Both the position numbers and the translations under genes were made by a program. Below, piece after piece: positions 1 to 5,671 of a stretch of 8,769 nt of DNA (positions are counted from its first letter, which is position 1; the number at the start of each line of letters is the position of its first letter). The stretch comes from Frankiales bacterium (GTDB lineage: Bacteria; Actinomycetota; Actinomycetes; Mycobacteriales; SCTD01), in assembly GCA_004299215.1 (NCBI GenBank), contig SCTD01000009.1, positions 1 to 8,769 on the forward strand, in the 5' to 3' direction. Under the pieces are notes generated by a model, which was not told the DNA's origin, made no database searches, and saw only the letters and a program-made list of their open reading frames with translations.

Positions 1-149
1 ACGCGCGCCGGGTCATCGAGGCCTTCGAGGAGGCCTCCCGTGAGGGCCGCGGCGTGGTCACCGTCGACGGCCGGATGATCGAGAACCTGCACGTCGAGAA
101 CGCCCGCCGCGTGCTGGCCACCGCCGACGCCATCGCCGCCCTGGCCTGA
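1..149 (+). CDS. CoA-ester lyase (HpcH/HpaI-citrate lyase family), C-terminal end only
   Basis: Only the last 48 codons are present; the gene begins outside the window and stops at TGA 147-149. The visible tail contains VDGRMIENLHVENARRVL followed by an alanine-rich helix. This resembles the C-terminal lid segment of the citrate lyase beta / malyl-CoA lyase family (the '(I/V)DGKM(I/V)…V..A' pattern). Family members cleave CoA thioesters such as malyl-CoA, methylmalyl-CoA or citramalyl-CoA to acetyl- or propionyl-CoA plus a 2-oxoacid in the cytoplasm. The catalytic and Mg-binding residues lie upstream, so the substrate cannot be assigned. It is co-directional with mrp but separated by 165 nt holding a large inverted repeat, so it is probably a separate transcription unit. 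Confidence 0.75.
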   Translation, partial: ARRVIEAFEEASREGRGVVTVDGRMIENLHVENARRVLATADAIAALA

Positions 150-180
150 GGGGCCGCACCACCCGGGCGGGCGACTCTCC

Positions 181-249
181 GGCAACGATCTTCGTCTTCT
201 TGTGCCGCGCCACGCGGGCGGGGCCCACGACAAGACGAAGATCGTGGCG
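181..249. repeat. Large inverted repeat (hairpin) between lyase gene and mrp
   Basis: Positions 185-198 pair perfectly with 232-245 (14 bp). After one C/C mismatch, 200-204 pair with 226-230 (one T/G wobble), and the loop 205-225 can form a nested 5-bp stem (205-209 with 213-217). The arms (core CGATCTTCGTCTT) are markedly less GC-rich than their surroundings. No T-run follows, so it is not a classic intrinsic terminator, although many high-GC actinobacterial terminators lack one. It could terminate the lyase transcript, act as an operator upstream of mrp, or be a dispersed palindromic element. The structure is seen directly; the function is inferred. Confidence 0.7.
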
Positions 250-272
250 GGGTGGGGCGGACGCGCCGGACG

Positions 273-278
273 TACGAT
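273..278 (+). promoter_or_regulatory. Possible -10 element for mrp
   Basis: TACGAT fits the actinobacterial -10 pattern TANNNT and lies about 37 nt before the proposed mrp start. No convincing -35 hexamer is visible at the usual spacing; the inverted repeat ends about 27 nt upstream and would overlap the -35 area. This is a weak, position-based call. Confidence 0.25.
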
Positions 279-303
279 GGACATCGCCTGCGCGCCCGCT
301 CCC

Positions 304-309
304 GAAGGA
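304..309 (+). promoter_or_regulatory. Ribosome binding site deciding the mrp TTG start
   Basis: GAAGGA lies 5 nt before TTG 315. This supports TTG 315 rather than the in-frame GTG at 252, which would add 21 arginine-rich residues unlike the family's N-terminus. Confidence 0.6.
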
Positions 310-314
310 CACCC

Positions 315-1460
315 TTGACCACTGCCCTGCCCACCGACGAGCAGCTGACCGCGGCGCTCTCGACCGTCATCGACCCCGAGATCCGGCGGCCGGTGACCGA
401 GCTCGGCATGGTCAAGTCGGCCGTCGTCGACCCCGACGGCACCGCCCGCGTCGGCATCTTCCTGACCGTCAGCGGCTGCCCGATGAAGGACACCATCACG
501 TCGCGGGTGACCGAGGCCGTGGGCGCGCTCCCCGGCGTCGCGCGGGTCGACGTCGAGCTCGACGTGATGAGCGCCGAGCAGCGCCAGCAGCTGCAGACGC
601 TGCTGCGTGGGGACAACCCGGTGCGCGAGATCCCCTTCGCGCAGCCGGGTTCGCTGACGAAGGTCTTCGCGGTCGCGAGCGGCAAGGGCGGCGTCGGCAA
701 GTCGAGCGTCACCGTCAACCTGGCCGCCGCGATGGCGCAGAAGGGCCTGAACGTCGGCGTGCTCGACGCCGACATCTACGGCTTCAGCGTGCCCCGGATG
801 CTCGGCGTGACGCACCGGCCCACCCAGGTGGAGTCGATGATCATGCCGCCGGCGGCGCACGGGGTGAAGGTCATCTCGATCGGGATGTTCACCAAGGACA
901 ACACCCCGGTCGTGTGGCGCGGGCCGATGCTCCACCGGGCGCTCCAGCAGTTCCTGGCCGACGTCTACTGGGGCGACCTCGACGTGCTGCTCATGGACCT
1001 GCCGCCCGGCACCGGCGACGTGGCGATCTCGGTGGCGCAGCTGGTCCCGAGCGCCGAGATCCTCGTCGTCACCACCCCGCAGCTCGCCGCGCAGGAGGTC
1101 GCCGAGCGCGCCGGGTCGATCGCGCTGCAGACCCACCAGCGGATCGCCGGCGTGGTCGAGAACATGAGCTACCTCGAGTGCCCGCACTGCGACGAGAGGA
1201 TCGACGTCTTCGGCTCCGGCGGCGGGCAGGCCGTCGCGTCCTCGCTGACGACGCGGCTCGGCGCGCAGGTGCCGCTGCTCGGCCAGGTGCCCATCGACGT
1301 GCGCCTGCGCGAGGGCGGCGACAGCGGTCAGCCGCTGGTGCTGTCCGACCCGTCGGCGAGCGCGTCGAAGGTGATGCTGGACATCACCGAGGCGCTGGCC
1401 GGCAAGCCGCGCGGACTGGCCGGCATGAGCCTGGGCCTGTCCCCCGCCAAGCGCGCCTGA
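315..1460 (+). CDS. mrp: Mrp/ApbC-type Fe-S cluster carrier P-loop ATPase
   Basis: The product is a 381-aa cytoplasmic Mrp/NBP35-family protein that binds and transfers Fe-S clusters to apo-proteins. An N-terminal MIP18/DUF59 domain (about residues 8-97) carries DPEIRRPVTELGM at 20-32 and Cys55 in SGCPMKDT. The P-loop domain follows, with the deviant Walker A GKGGVGKS at 123-130, DADIYG at 151-156 and DLPPGTGD at 228-235. The cluster-binding CxxC is CPHC at 289-292. Length and domain order are normal for actinobacterial Mrp. The TTG start was chosen for its Shine-Dalgarno (304-309) and because the family begins just before the 'DPEI' motif. Mrp is commonly found near sigE-htrA-tatB in actinobacteria; here it converges on tatB, with a strong hairpin between. 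Confidence 0.95.
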   Translation: MTTALPTDEQLTAALSTVIDPEIRRPVTELGMVKSAVVDPDGTARVGIFLTVSGCPMKDTITSRVTEAVGALPGVARVDVELDVMSAEQRQQLQTLLRGDNPVREIPFAQPGSLTKVFAVASGKGGVGKSSVTVNLAAAMAQKGLNVGVLDADIYGFSVPRMLGVTHRPTQVESMIMPPAAHGVKVISIGMFTKDNTPVVWRGPMLHRALQQFLADVYWGDLDVLLMDLPPGTGDVAISVAQLVPSAEILVVTTPQLAAQEVAERAGSIALQTHQRIAGVVENMSYLECPHCDERIDVFGSGGGQAVASSLTTRLGAQVPLLGQVPIDVRLREGGDSGQPLVLSDPSASASKVMLDITEALAGKPRGLAGMSLGLSPAKRA

Positions 1461-1470
1461 GGCCGGCCGG

Positions 1471-1528
1471 CGACTCAGCCGACGCGCGACTCAGCCAGCC
1501 GGCGACTCAGCTGGCCGGCGACTGGGTG
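1471..1528. repeat. 16-bp tandem repeat, about 3.6 copies
   Basis: Directly after the mrp stop, units beginning CGACTCAGCC recur at 1471, 1487 and 1503, with a degenerate copy (CGACTGGGTG) at 1519, giving an exact 16-bp period. Units two and three share a CCGG end, and half a unit (GGCCGGCCGG) precedes the first. The fourth copy runs into the left arm of the terminator-like hairpin. It is noncoding, probably a small minisatellite, and could vary in copy number between strains. Confidence 0.75.
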
Positions 1529-1565
1529 CTTTCCCCAGCAGCATGATGCTGGGGACATCACCCAG
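1522..1565. terminator. Bidirectional terminator-like hairpin between mrp and tatB
   Basis: Outer arms 1522-1528 (CTGGGTG) and 1559-1565 (CACCCAG) pair over 7 bp. Inside, 1532-1540 pair with 1547-1555 (9 bp), with one further pair (1530/1557) flanked by mismatches, around a 6-nt loop. It lies between the convergent mrp and tatB genes, which end at 1460 and 1590. No U-tract follows on either strand, as is common in high-GC actinobacteria. The convergent position and long stem make a shared terminator the best reading. Confidence 0.7.
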
Positions 1566-1589
1566 AGGTGGCGTGGCGGGGCGGGCTGC

Positions 1590-1928
1590 TCAGGTGGTCT
1601 CGGGGTCCCAGGGGGCCGGCTCGCCGTCGGCCAGCGGGGCTCCCGCCCGGGTGCGCGGCCGACCCACGGCCGGGTCGAGGTCGTCGTCGTCGCTGAACAG
1701 GTGCTTCTGCACGAAGGTCCGCGGGTGCAGCGAGGCGAGGTCGACGTCGCCCAGCTCCGGACCGAGCTCGCTCTTGAGGTCGTCGGTCATGCCCTTGACG
1801 TAGAGCCGGAGCTTGCGCAACGACCGGCCGGCGTCGGCCGCCATCCCGGGCAGCCGGTCGGGCCCGAAGACGAAGAGCCCGAGCACGAGCAGGACGACGA
1901 TCTCTCCCCACCCCAGGCTGTCGAACAC
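1590..1928 (-). CDS. tatB: Sec-independent protein translocase subunit TatB
   Basis: The 112-aa product matches TatB, which partners TatC in recognising twin-arginine signal peptides for export of folded proteins. The N-terminus is diagnostic: MFDSLGWGEIVVLLVLGLFVFGPDRLP, with Glu9 at the membrane entry, one transmembrane helix (about 6-21), the Gly22-Pro23 hinge, then an amphipathic helix (about 25-50) and an acidic, variable tail. I separate it from TatA by the Glu9 / FGPDRLP pattern and the conserved htrA-tatB context. The GTG start is 16 nt downstream of the htrA stop with no strong Shine-Dalgarno, so translation probably depends on the operon transcript and ribosomes finishing htrA. No tatA or tatC is in the window; in actinobacteria they usually sit elsewhere. 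Confidence 0.93.
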   Translation of the reverse strand: MFDSLGWGEIVVLLVLGLFVFGPDRLPGMAADAGRSLRKLRLYVKGMTDDLKSELGPELGDVDLASLHPRTFVQKHLFSDDDDLDPAVGRPRTRAGAPLADGEPAPWDPETT

Positions 1929-1944
1929 CGGACCAGCGTAGGGC

Positions 1945-3306
1945 TCAGCGCCGCAGGTCCTGGAGCTCCACCGAGGCGGTGCGCTCCCGACCGTCGCGCA
2001 GGTAGGTCAGCTCGACCGTGTCGCCGACCTGGTTGCTGCGGATCGCCAGGATCAGCTCGTCGACGCTGGAGATCTCCTGCCCGTCGACCGCGACGATCAG
2101 GTCGCCGGGCTCGAGGCCGCCCCGCCCCGCCCCGCCTCCGGGGGTGAGCTCGCGGATCAGCGCGCCGTCCCGGTCCTCGCCGCTGACGGTCGTCGCCGAG
2201 ACGCCGATCGACGGGTGCGTCGCGCGGCCGGTGCGGATGATCTCCTCCGCGACCGACCGGGCCTCGTCGATCGGGATCGCGAAGCCGACCCCGATCGAGC
2301 CGCCGGACTGCTCCCCGCCGAAGAGCCCGCCGCCGAGGGTGGCGATCGCGGAGTTGATGCCGATCACCTCGCCGCGGGCGTTGACGAGGGCGCCGCCGGA
2401 GTTGCCGGGGTTGATCGCCGCGTCGGTCTGGATGGCGTTGAAGAGCGGGTTGCGGCTGCCGTCCTCCGACGGCACGTCCACGGTGCGGTTCAGGGCGCTG
2501 ACGATCCCGGTGGTGACGGTGCCGGACAGGCCGAGCGGCGAGCCGATCGCGATGACCGGGTCGCCGACCACCAGCGCCCGGGACTGGCCCAGCGAGGCGG
2601 CCGGCAGGTCGCGGTCGGTGCGCACCCGCAGCACGGCCAGATCGGTGACCGGGTCGCGCCCGACGATGTCGGCCGAGAGCTCGCCCTCCGCCGCGTCGAG
2701 CGTCACCGTGATCTGGCCGCCGCTCGCGGCGGACTCGACCACGTGGTTGTTGGTGAGGATGTAGCCGTCGCTCCGGATGATCACGCCGGACCCGGTGCCT
2801 CGCCCGCCCGCGCCCTGCACGGCGATGCTCACGGTGCTCTGCATGACCTTGGCGGCGATGCCGGCGACCGAGTCCGGCGCCCGGTCGACGGTGGCCGTGG
2901 TGCTGCCCCCGCCGCCGAGCGAGGCGCCGCTGTCGAGCAGCGAGCCGCCGTCGTCCCCGGTACGGGCGCCGACCACGCCGCCGAGCGCTCCCGCCACGAG
3001 CGCCGTCGCGAGGACCAGCGCGGCGGTGCCGAGGCCGCGGCGGTCCTTCTTCGGCGGCGGCGGGACGACCCCGCCGAGCGTGTCGGTCGGGTAGCCCCAG
3101 GCCTGCGCCCCGGACGGGAACGTCGCCTGCGTCGTCGGCCGGCTCCACGGGTCCACCGGGGGCGGCGGGGTGGGACCGGCCTGCGTGGCGGACGTGGTGC
3201 CGTACGCCGGCTGCTCGGTGGCGGGGGCGCCCCACTCGTCCTCGGCCGGGCGCGACCACCAGGGGCCGGGGGGCGGGGCGGCGGGGGTCTCGCGCGGGTC
3301 GGTCAC
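1945..3306 (-). CDS. htrA: HtrA/DegP-like membrane-anchored serine protease with PDZ domain
   Basis: The 453-aa product has a long proline-rich cytoplasmic N-terminus (1-88), one transmembrane segment (about 91-113), a glycine-rich linker, an S1C trypsin-like protease domain (about 145-365) and one C-terminal PDZ domain (about 367-450). The catalytic triad is visible: His188 in TNNHVV, Asp222 in TDLAVLRV and Ser303 in GNSGGAL. This architecture is typical of actinobacterial HtrA/PepD-type envelope quality-control proteases, which degrade or refold damaged exported proteins. It lies downstream of sigE-rseA-rseB and 16 nt upstream of tatB, which suits membership of the SigE envelope-stress regulon. 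The GTG start is set by a GGAGG 4 nt upstream. The 76-nt gap after rseB could hold a secondary promoter, but I see no convincing one. Confidence 0.94.
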   Translation of the reverse strand: MTDPRETPAAPPPGPWWSRPAEDEWGAPATEQPAYGTTSATQAGPTPPPPVDPWSRPTTQATFPSGAQAWGYPTDTLGGVVPPPPKKDRRGLGTAALVLATALVAGALGGVVGARTGDDGGSLLDSGASLGGGGSTTATVDRAPDSVAGIAAKVMQSTVSIAVQGAGGRGTGSGVIIRSDGYILTNNHVVESAASGGQITVTLDAAEGELSADIVGRDPVTDLAVLRVRTDRDLPAASLGQSRALVVGDPVIAIGSPLGLSGTVTTGIVSALNRTVDVPSEDGSRNPLFNAIQTDAAINPGNSGGALVNARGEVIGINSAIATLGGGLFGGEQSGGSIGVGFAIPIDEARSVAEEIIRTGRATHPSIGVSATTVSGEDRDGALIRELTPGGGAGRGGLEPGDLIVAVDGQEISSVDELILAIRSNQVGDTVELTYLRDGRERTASVELQDLRR

Positions 3307-3310
3307 GGGT

Positions 3311-3315
3311 CCTCC
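3311..3315 (-). promoter_or_regulatory. Ribosome binding site of htrA
   Basis: Read on the - strand, GGAGG lies 4 nt before GTG 3306. The spacing is slightly short but the match is perfect, and it fixes the htrA start at this GTG. Confidence 0.7.
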
Positions 3316-3382
3316 GGGGGAAGGTGCGGGGTCGGGCGTCGGAGCCAGTCTTCCCCGCCGGGTGTGAAGTCCTCGTCAAGCG

Positions 3383-4381
3383 TCAGCCGAACGGGTTCAG
3401 CATCCCCCCGATGCGCTCCAGCCCGCGACTCAGCCGGGCTCGCACGCCCGACCCAGGGGCCTCGTCGCGCGGCAGGGCGGCCACGACCGCCTGCACCGCG
3501 GGGTCGGGGGCGTCCGACACCAGCGTCCAGACGACGCCTCCGCCCGACCACACGACGCGCTCAGGAGCCGCCCGGTGGATCCACACCGGCCGGCCGCCGA
3601 CAGACTCGCGGGCGAAGCCGGCGAAGGTCGCCGTCCCGAGCCGCCCCTCCTGGGCGAACAGGGACAGCGTCGACAGCCCGTCGGTGTAGGCGAGGTGCAG
3701 CACCTCCCCGTCGCGCCGGGTCTCGAAGAGCCGGAACCCCTCGGGCAGCCGCTCGGGGACGTGCCAGCCGGCGGACCGCAGGTGCGCGACCGCCGCTGCC
3801 GAGGGCCGCTCGGCGCCGGTCCGCGCGGCCATCGCCAGCACCGGCGCGTCCGGGGACGACGGCGACACCGACAGGTCGAGGAAGGCGCTGCTGCGCACCC
3901 GCCGCCCCGCGTCGTAGACCTCGCGCCGCAGCAGCACCCCGGTCTCCCGGTCCACCCAGAAGCGCCCGGCGAGCGCGCCGTCCGCTCGCCGCGCCTCGAC
4001 GATCGTCGCGCTGCGCCCGGCGCAGCGGCCGGTGCCGGAGACGGCGAGGGAGTAGGAGTCGGCCAGCCGGGCGAGCATCCGCGGGTCCAGGACGGCCCCG
4101 GCGGCGCTGGTGCCGTCGGTGGCCACCGACCCGCGCACCGGGTCGTGCTCGAGGTCGACCAGCGCGCTCCACGAGGTGCCGGGGCGCCAGGTCGCGACGT
4201 ACTGGGTGCCGGAGTAGGTCAGCCGCCGGCCGGCCTGCGCGGCCCGCTCGAGCAGCGCGACGGCGTGCGCCTCGGCGATCTCCGGGGCCTCGCGACCGGG
4301 ATCGACCGCGGCGAGCGCCGGCATCCCGGCGAGCGCGACCCCCGCGCCGACCGCCACGACCAGCAGCCGGCGCAGGCTCAC
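3383..4381 (-). CDS. Exported RseB/MucB-like sigma-E regulatory protein
   Basis: The 332-aa product begins with a signal peptide (MSLRRLLVVAVGAGVALAG, likely cleaved near ALAA at 22-25), so most of it should lie outside the membrane. Residues about 35-190 resemble the LolA-like domain of RseB/MucB: a helix LLERAAQAGRRLTYSGTQYV, then strand patterns around GRFWVDRETGVLLRREVYD. A second domain (about 210-310) has the family-like LPEGFRLFETRR and YTDGLSTLSLF segments. In proteobacteria RseB binds the periplasmic part of RseA, protects it from proteolysis and senses mislocalised lipoprotein or LPS. A similar role here is inferred from fold and position directly after the anti-sigma gene. The GTG start overlaps the rseA stop (GTGA), indicating translational coupling. 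Alternative: a LolA-type lipid-binding protein without RseA contact. Confidence 0.75.
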   Translation of the reverse strand: MSLRRLLVVAVGAGVALAGMPALAAVDPGREAPEIAEAHAVALLERAAQAGRRLTYSGTQYVATWRPGTSWSALVDLEHDPVRGSVATDGTSAAGAVLDPRMLARLADSYSLAVSGTGRCAGRSATIVEARRADGALAGRFWVDRETGVLLRREVYDAGRRVRSSAFLDLSVSPSSPDAPVLAMAARTGAERPSAAAVAHLRSAGWHVPERLPEGFRLFETRRDGEVLHLAYTDGLSTLSLFAQEGRLGTATFAGFARESVGGRPVWIHRAAPERVVWSGGGVVWTLVSDAPDPAVQAVVAALPRDEAPGSGVRARLSRGLERIGGMLNPFG

Positions 4382-4881
4382 CGCCCGCTCACCCCTGCGC
4401 GGACGGCTCGTGGCAGCTCGCTGGTGGTGTCGACGTGCTGCACCACGAAGGAGTCGGTGGCCGGGTCGACCGCGGTGGTCGGGGTCCGCGGCGGGCTGCC
4501 GAGCGCGATCGCGACCACGCCCAGCGCGGCGACGGCGGAGCCGACCGCGGTACGACGCCGCAGCCCGCGGCGACGGCCTGCCGGTCGGCCGGCGCGCGGT
4601 CCGGAGGGGGCGCGCAGGGTGACCGGTCCGGCCGGGCGGAGCGGTCCGCGGGCGGCCCGGTCGGTGCCGGGCACCGGCAGCGCGAGCAGCCGGGCGGAGA
4701 GGTCGGGAGGGGGTGCGGGGGTGCTGGCGAGCGCAGCGAGGGAGGCCTTCACCCGGCGCTGCGCCTCGACCTCGGCGCGGCACGGGGAGCACTCCAGCAG
4801 GTGTCGCTGCGCCTTCTCCCGGGCGGCGTGACCGAGCTCGCCGTCGACGAGCGCGGCGGCCAGCTCGCCCAGGTGTGTCAC
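4378..4881 (-). CDS. rseA: Zinc-binding membrane anti-sigma factor, RseA-like
   Basis: The 167-aa product would hold SigE inactive. The N-terminal anti-sigma domain (about 1-50) carries the ZAS signature H-x3-C-x2-C as His27, Cys31 and Cys34 (RHLLECSPC). A basic proline/arginine-rich linker (about 70-110) follows, then a hydrophobic stretch (about 111-128) that can span the membrane, and a short external tail of about 39 residues. The GTG start overlaps the sigE TGA by four bases (GTGA), so sigma and anti-sigma are made in linked amounts. Its own stop overlaps the rseB start in the same way. In mycobacteria the corresponding RseA releases SigE after phosphorylation and Clp proteolysis; a membrane segment plus an RseB neighbour suggests that here an outside signal may also act. 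The membrane span is a prediction from hydrophobicity. Confidence 0.85.
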   Translation of the reverse strand: MTHLGELAAALVDGELGHAAREKAQRHLLECSPCRAEVEAQRRVKASLAALASTPAPPPDLSARLLALPVPGTDRAARGPLRPAGPVTLRAPSGPRAGRPAGRRRGLRRRTAVGSAVAALGVVAIALGSPPRTPTTAVDPATDSFVVQHVDTTSELPRAVRAGVSGR

Positions 4882-5465
4882 GGCTGGTCCTGCGCCGGCG
4901 CGCGGTGGGCGAGGGCGGCGCGGAGCTGGGAGCGCCCGCGGTGGATGCGGCTGCGCACGGTCCCGATCTTGATCCCCAGCGTCGCGGCGATCTCCTCGTA
5001 CGACAGGCCCTCCAGGTCGCACAGCACGACGGCAGCGCGGAAGTCCGGCGGCAGCGCGTCGAGGGCGGCCTGCACGTCGGTGTCGAAGTGCGTGTCGTCG
5101 TAGACCTGGGCGGGGCCGGCCGCGGGCGACACCAGGCGCTCCGCGTCGTCGGGCAGCGCGTCGAAGCGGATGCGCGCCTTCCGGCGGACCGTGTCGAGGA
5201 ACAGGTTGGTCGTGATCCGGTGCAGCCAGCCCTCGAAGGTGCCGGGGGTGTAGCTCGACAGCGACCGGAACACCCGGACGAAGACCTCCTGGGTGAGGTC
5301 CTCGGCGTCGTGCGGGTTGCCGGTCAGCCGGTAGGCGAGGCGGTAGACCCGCGCGGAGTGCGCACGGACGACCTCGTCCCAGGTGGGCGGAGCCCAGGGG
5401 AGGTCGGTGTCCACCACGCCTCCCGGGAGCTCAGGGACCCGCTCGAGCAGGTCCGCTCCTGACAT
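4878..5465 (-). CDS. sigE: ECF RNA polymerase sigma factor SigE
   Basis: The 195-aa product has sigma region 2 at about 28-98 (DAEDLTQEVFVRVF at 53-66, then GTFEGWLHRITTNLFLD) and region 4 at about 133-185, with a helix-turn-helix around LSYEEIAATLGIKIGTVRSR. From memory, the sequence closely matches mycobacterial SigE over its whole core. That factor directs transcription of envelope and heat/detergent-stress genes. I chose ATG 5465 because GGAGG lies 9 nt upstream. An in-frame ATG at 5474 is too close to that site, and an ATG at 5522 would add 19 residues. The 5522 start lies just downstream of a SigE-type -10 and could be used leaderlessly. The gene is first in an operon with rseA, rseB, htrA and tatB, and is divergent from the O-methyltransferase gene, as in mycobacteria. 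Confidence 0.95.
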   Translation of the reverse strand: MSGADLLERVPELPGGVVDTDLPWAPPTWDEVVRAHSARVYRLAYRLTGNPHDAEDLTQEVFVRVFRSLSSYTPGTFEGWLHRITTNLFLDTVRRKARIRFDALPDDAERLVSPAAGPAQVYDDTHFDTDVQAALDALPPDFRAAVVLCDLEGLSYEEIAATLGIKIGTVRSRIHRGRSQLRAALAHRAPAQDQP

Positions 5466-5474
5466 GGTGCCCAT

Positions 5475-5479
5475 CCTCC
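5475..5479 (-). promoter_or_regulatory. Ribosome binding site for the short SigE start
   Basis: On the - strand, GGAGG lies 9 nt before ATG 5465 and directly abuts ATG 5474. It therefore favours the 195-aa SigE start over both longer versions. Confidence 0.65.
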
Positions 5480-5530
5480 GCGTGAAGCGCACGTGAAGCG
5501 GCCGCCGACTGGTGGCCGTCATCCGGGGTC

Positions 5531-5556
5531 AACGCGTGCAGCCCCTGGGGGGTTCC
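5531..5556 (-). promoter_or_regulatory. SigE-type autoregulatory promoter of the sigE operon
   Basis: Read on the - strand, a -35 GGAACC (5556-5551) is followed after 16 nt by a -10 CGTT (5534-5531). This matches the GGAAC…GTT class recognised by actinobacterial SigE/SigH-like ECF factors. A start of transcription 6-9 nt downstream would fall at about 5522-5525, at or just before the upstream in-frame ATG (5522). Its place in front of sigE strongly suggests positive autoregulation. Confidence 0.7.
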
Positions 5557-5560
5557 CCGT

Positions 5561-5566
5561 TAGGCT
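5561..5566 (+). promoter_or_regulatory. Possible -10 element of the O-methyltransferase gene
   Basis: TAGGCT fits the TANNNT housekeeping -10 pattern and would give an RNA starting near 5573, about 100 nt before the GTG start. Its -35 region would overlap the opposing SigE-type promoter, so the two might exclude each other. No good -35 hexamer is seen, so confidence is low. Confidence 0.25.
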
Positions 5567-5658
5567 GCCGCCGAGCTCGTCAGCCACAAGCAGCTCGTCA
5601 CCCCCAACACGGAGGCCGTCATCGAGTCGGGCAGCACGACCAAGGGCAAGGGTCCGCT

Positions 5659-5664
5659 GGAGGG
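5659..5664 (+). promoter_or_regulatory. Ribosome binding site of the O-methyltransferase gene
   Basis: GGAGGG lies 7 nt before GTG 5672, an ideal distance. It is the reason for placing the start there although the reading frame stays open back to 5564. Confidence 0.7.
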
Positions 5665-5671
5665 TGCAGCG

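Noticed and set aside
252..314. GTG 252 as the mrp start, giving 402 residues
   Set aside because: The added residues are Arg-rich and unlike Mrp, the GTG lies upstream of the likely -10, and TTG 315 has its own ribosome site.
1787..3379. A 530-residue - strand frame overlapping htrA and tatB
   Set aside because: It is a shifted frame across the HtrA triad and TatB motifs, with Arg/Pro-rich composition and no recognisable domain.
3374..3379. TTGACG on the - strand in the rseB-htrA gap as a -35 of an internal htrA promoter
   Set aside because: No TANNNT -10 lies at 16-19 nt; the nearest look-alike (AAGACT) is 21 nt away. No GGAAC-GTT pair is present either.
3425..3436. Another GCGACTCAGCC inside rseB, like the 16-bp tandem repeat unit after mrp
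   Set aside because: It is a single copy in coding sequence encoding ordinary C-terminal residues; probably coincidence.
3303..3551. A short - strand frame spanning the rseB end and rseB-htrA gap, ending at the htrA start
   Set aside because: Mostly inside rseB in another frame and Arg/Gly-rich, with no ribosome site or known domain; the TGA touching the htrA GTG looks accidental.
2215..5103. A 962-residue open frame on the + strand opposite the htrA-rseB-rseA-sigE genes
   Set aside because: It is arginine/alanine/glycine-rich low-complexity translation lying antisense to genes with clear catalytic motifs, a typical by-product of very GC-rich DNA.
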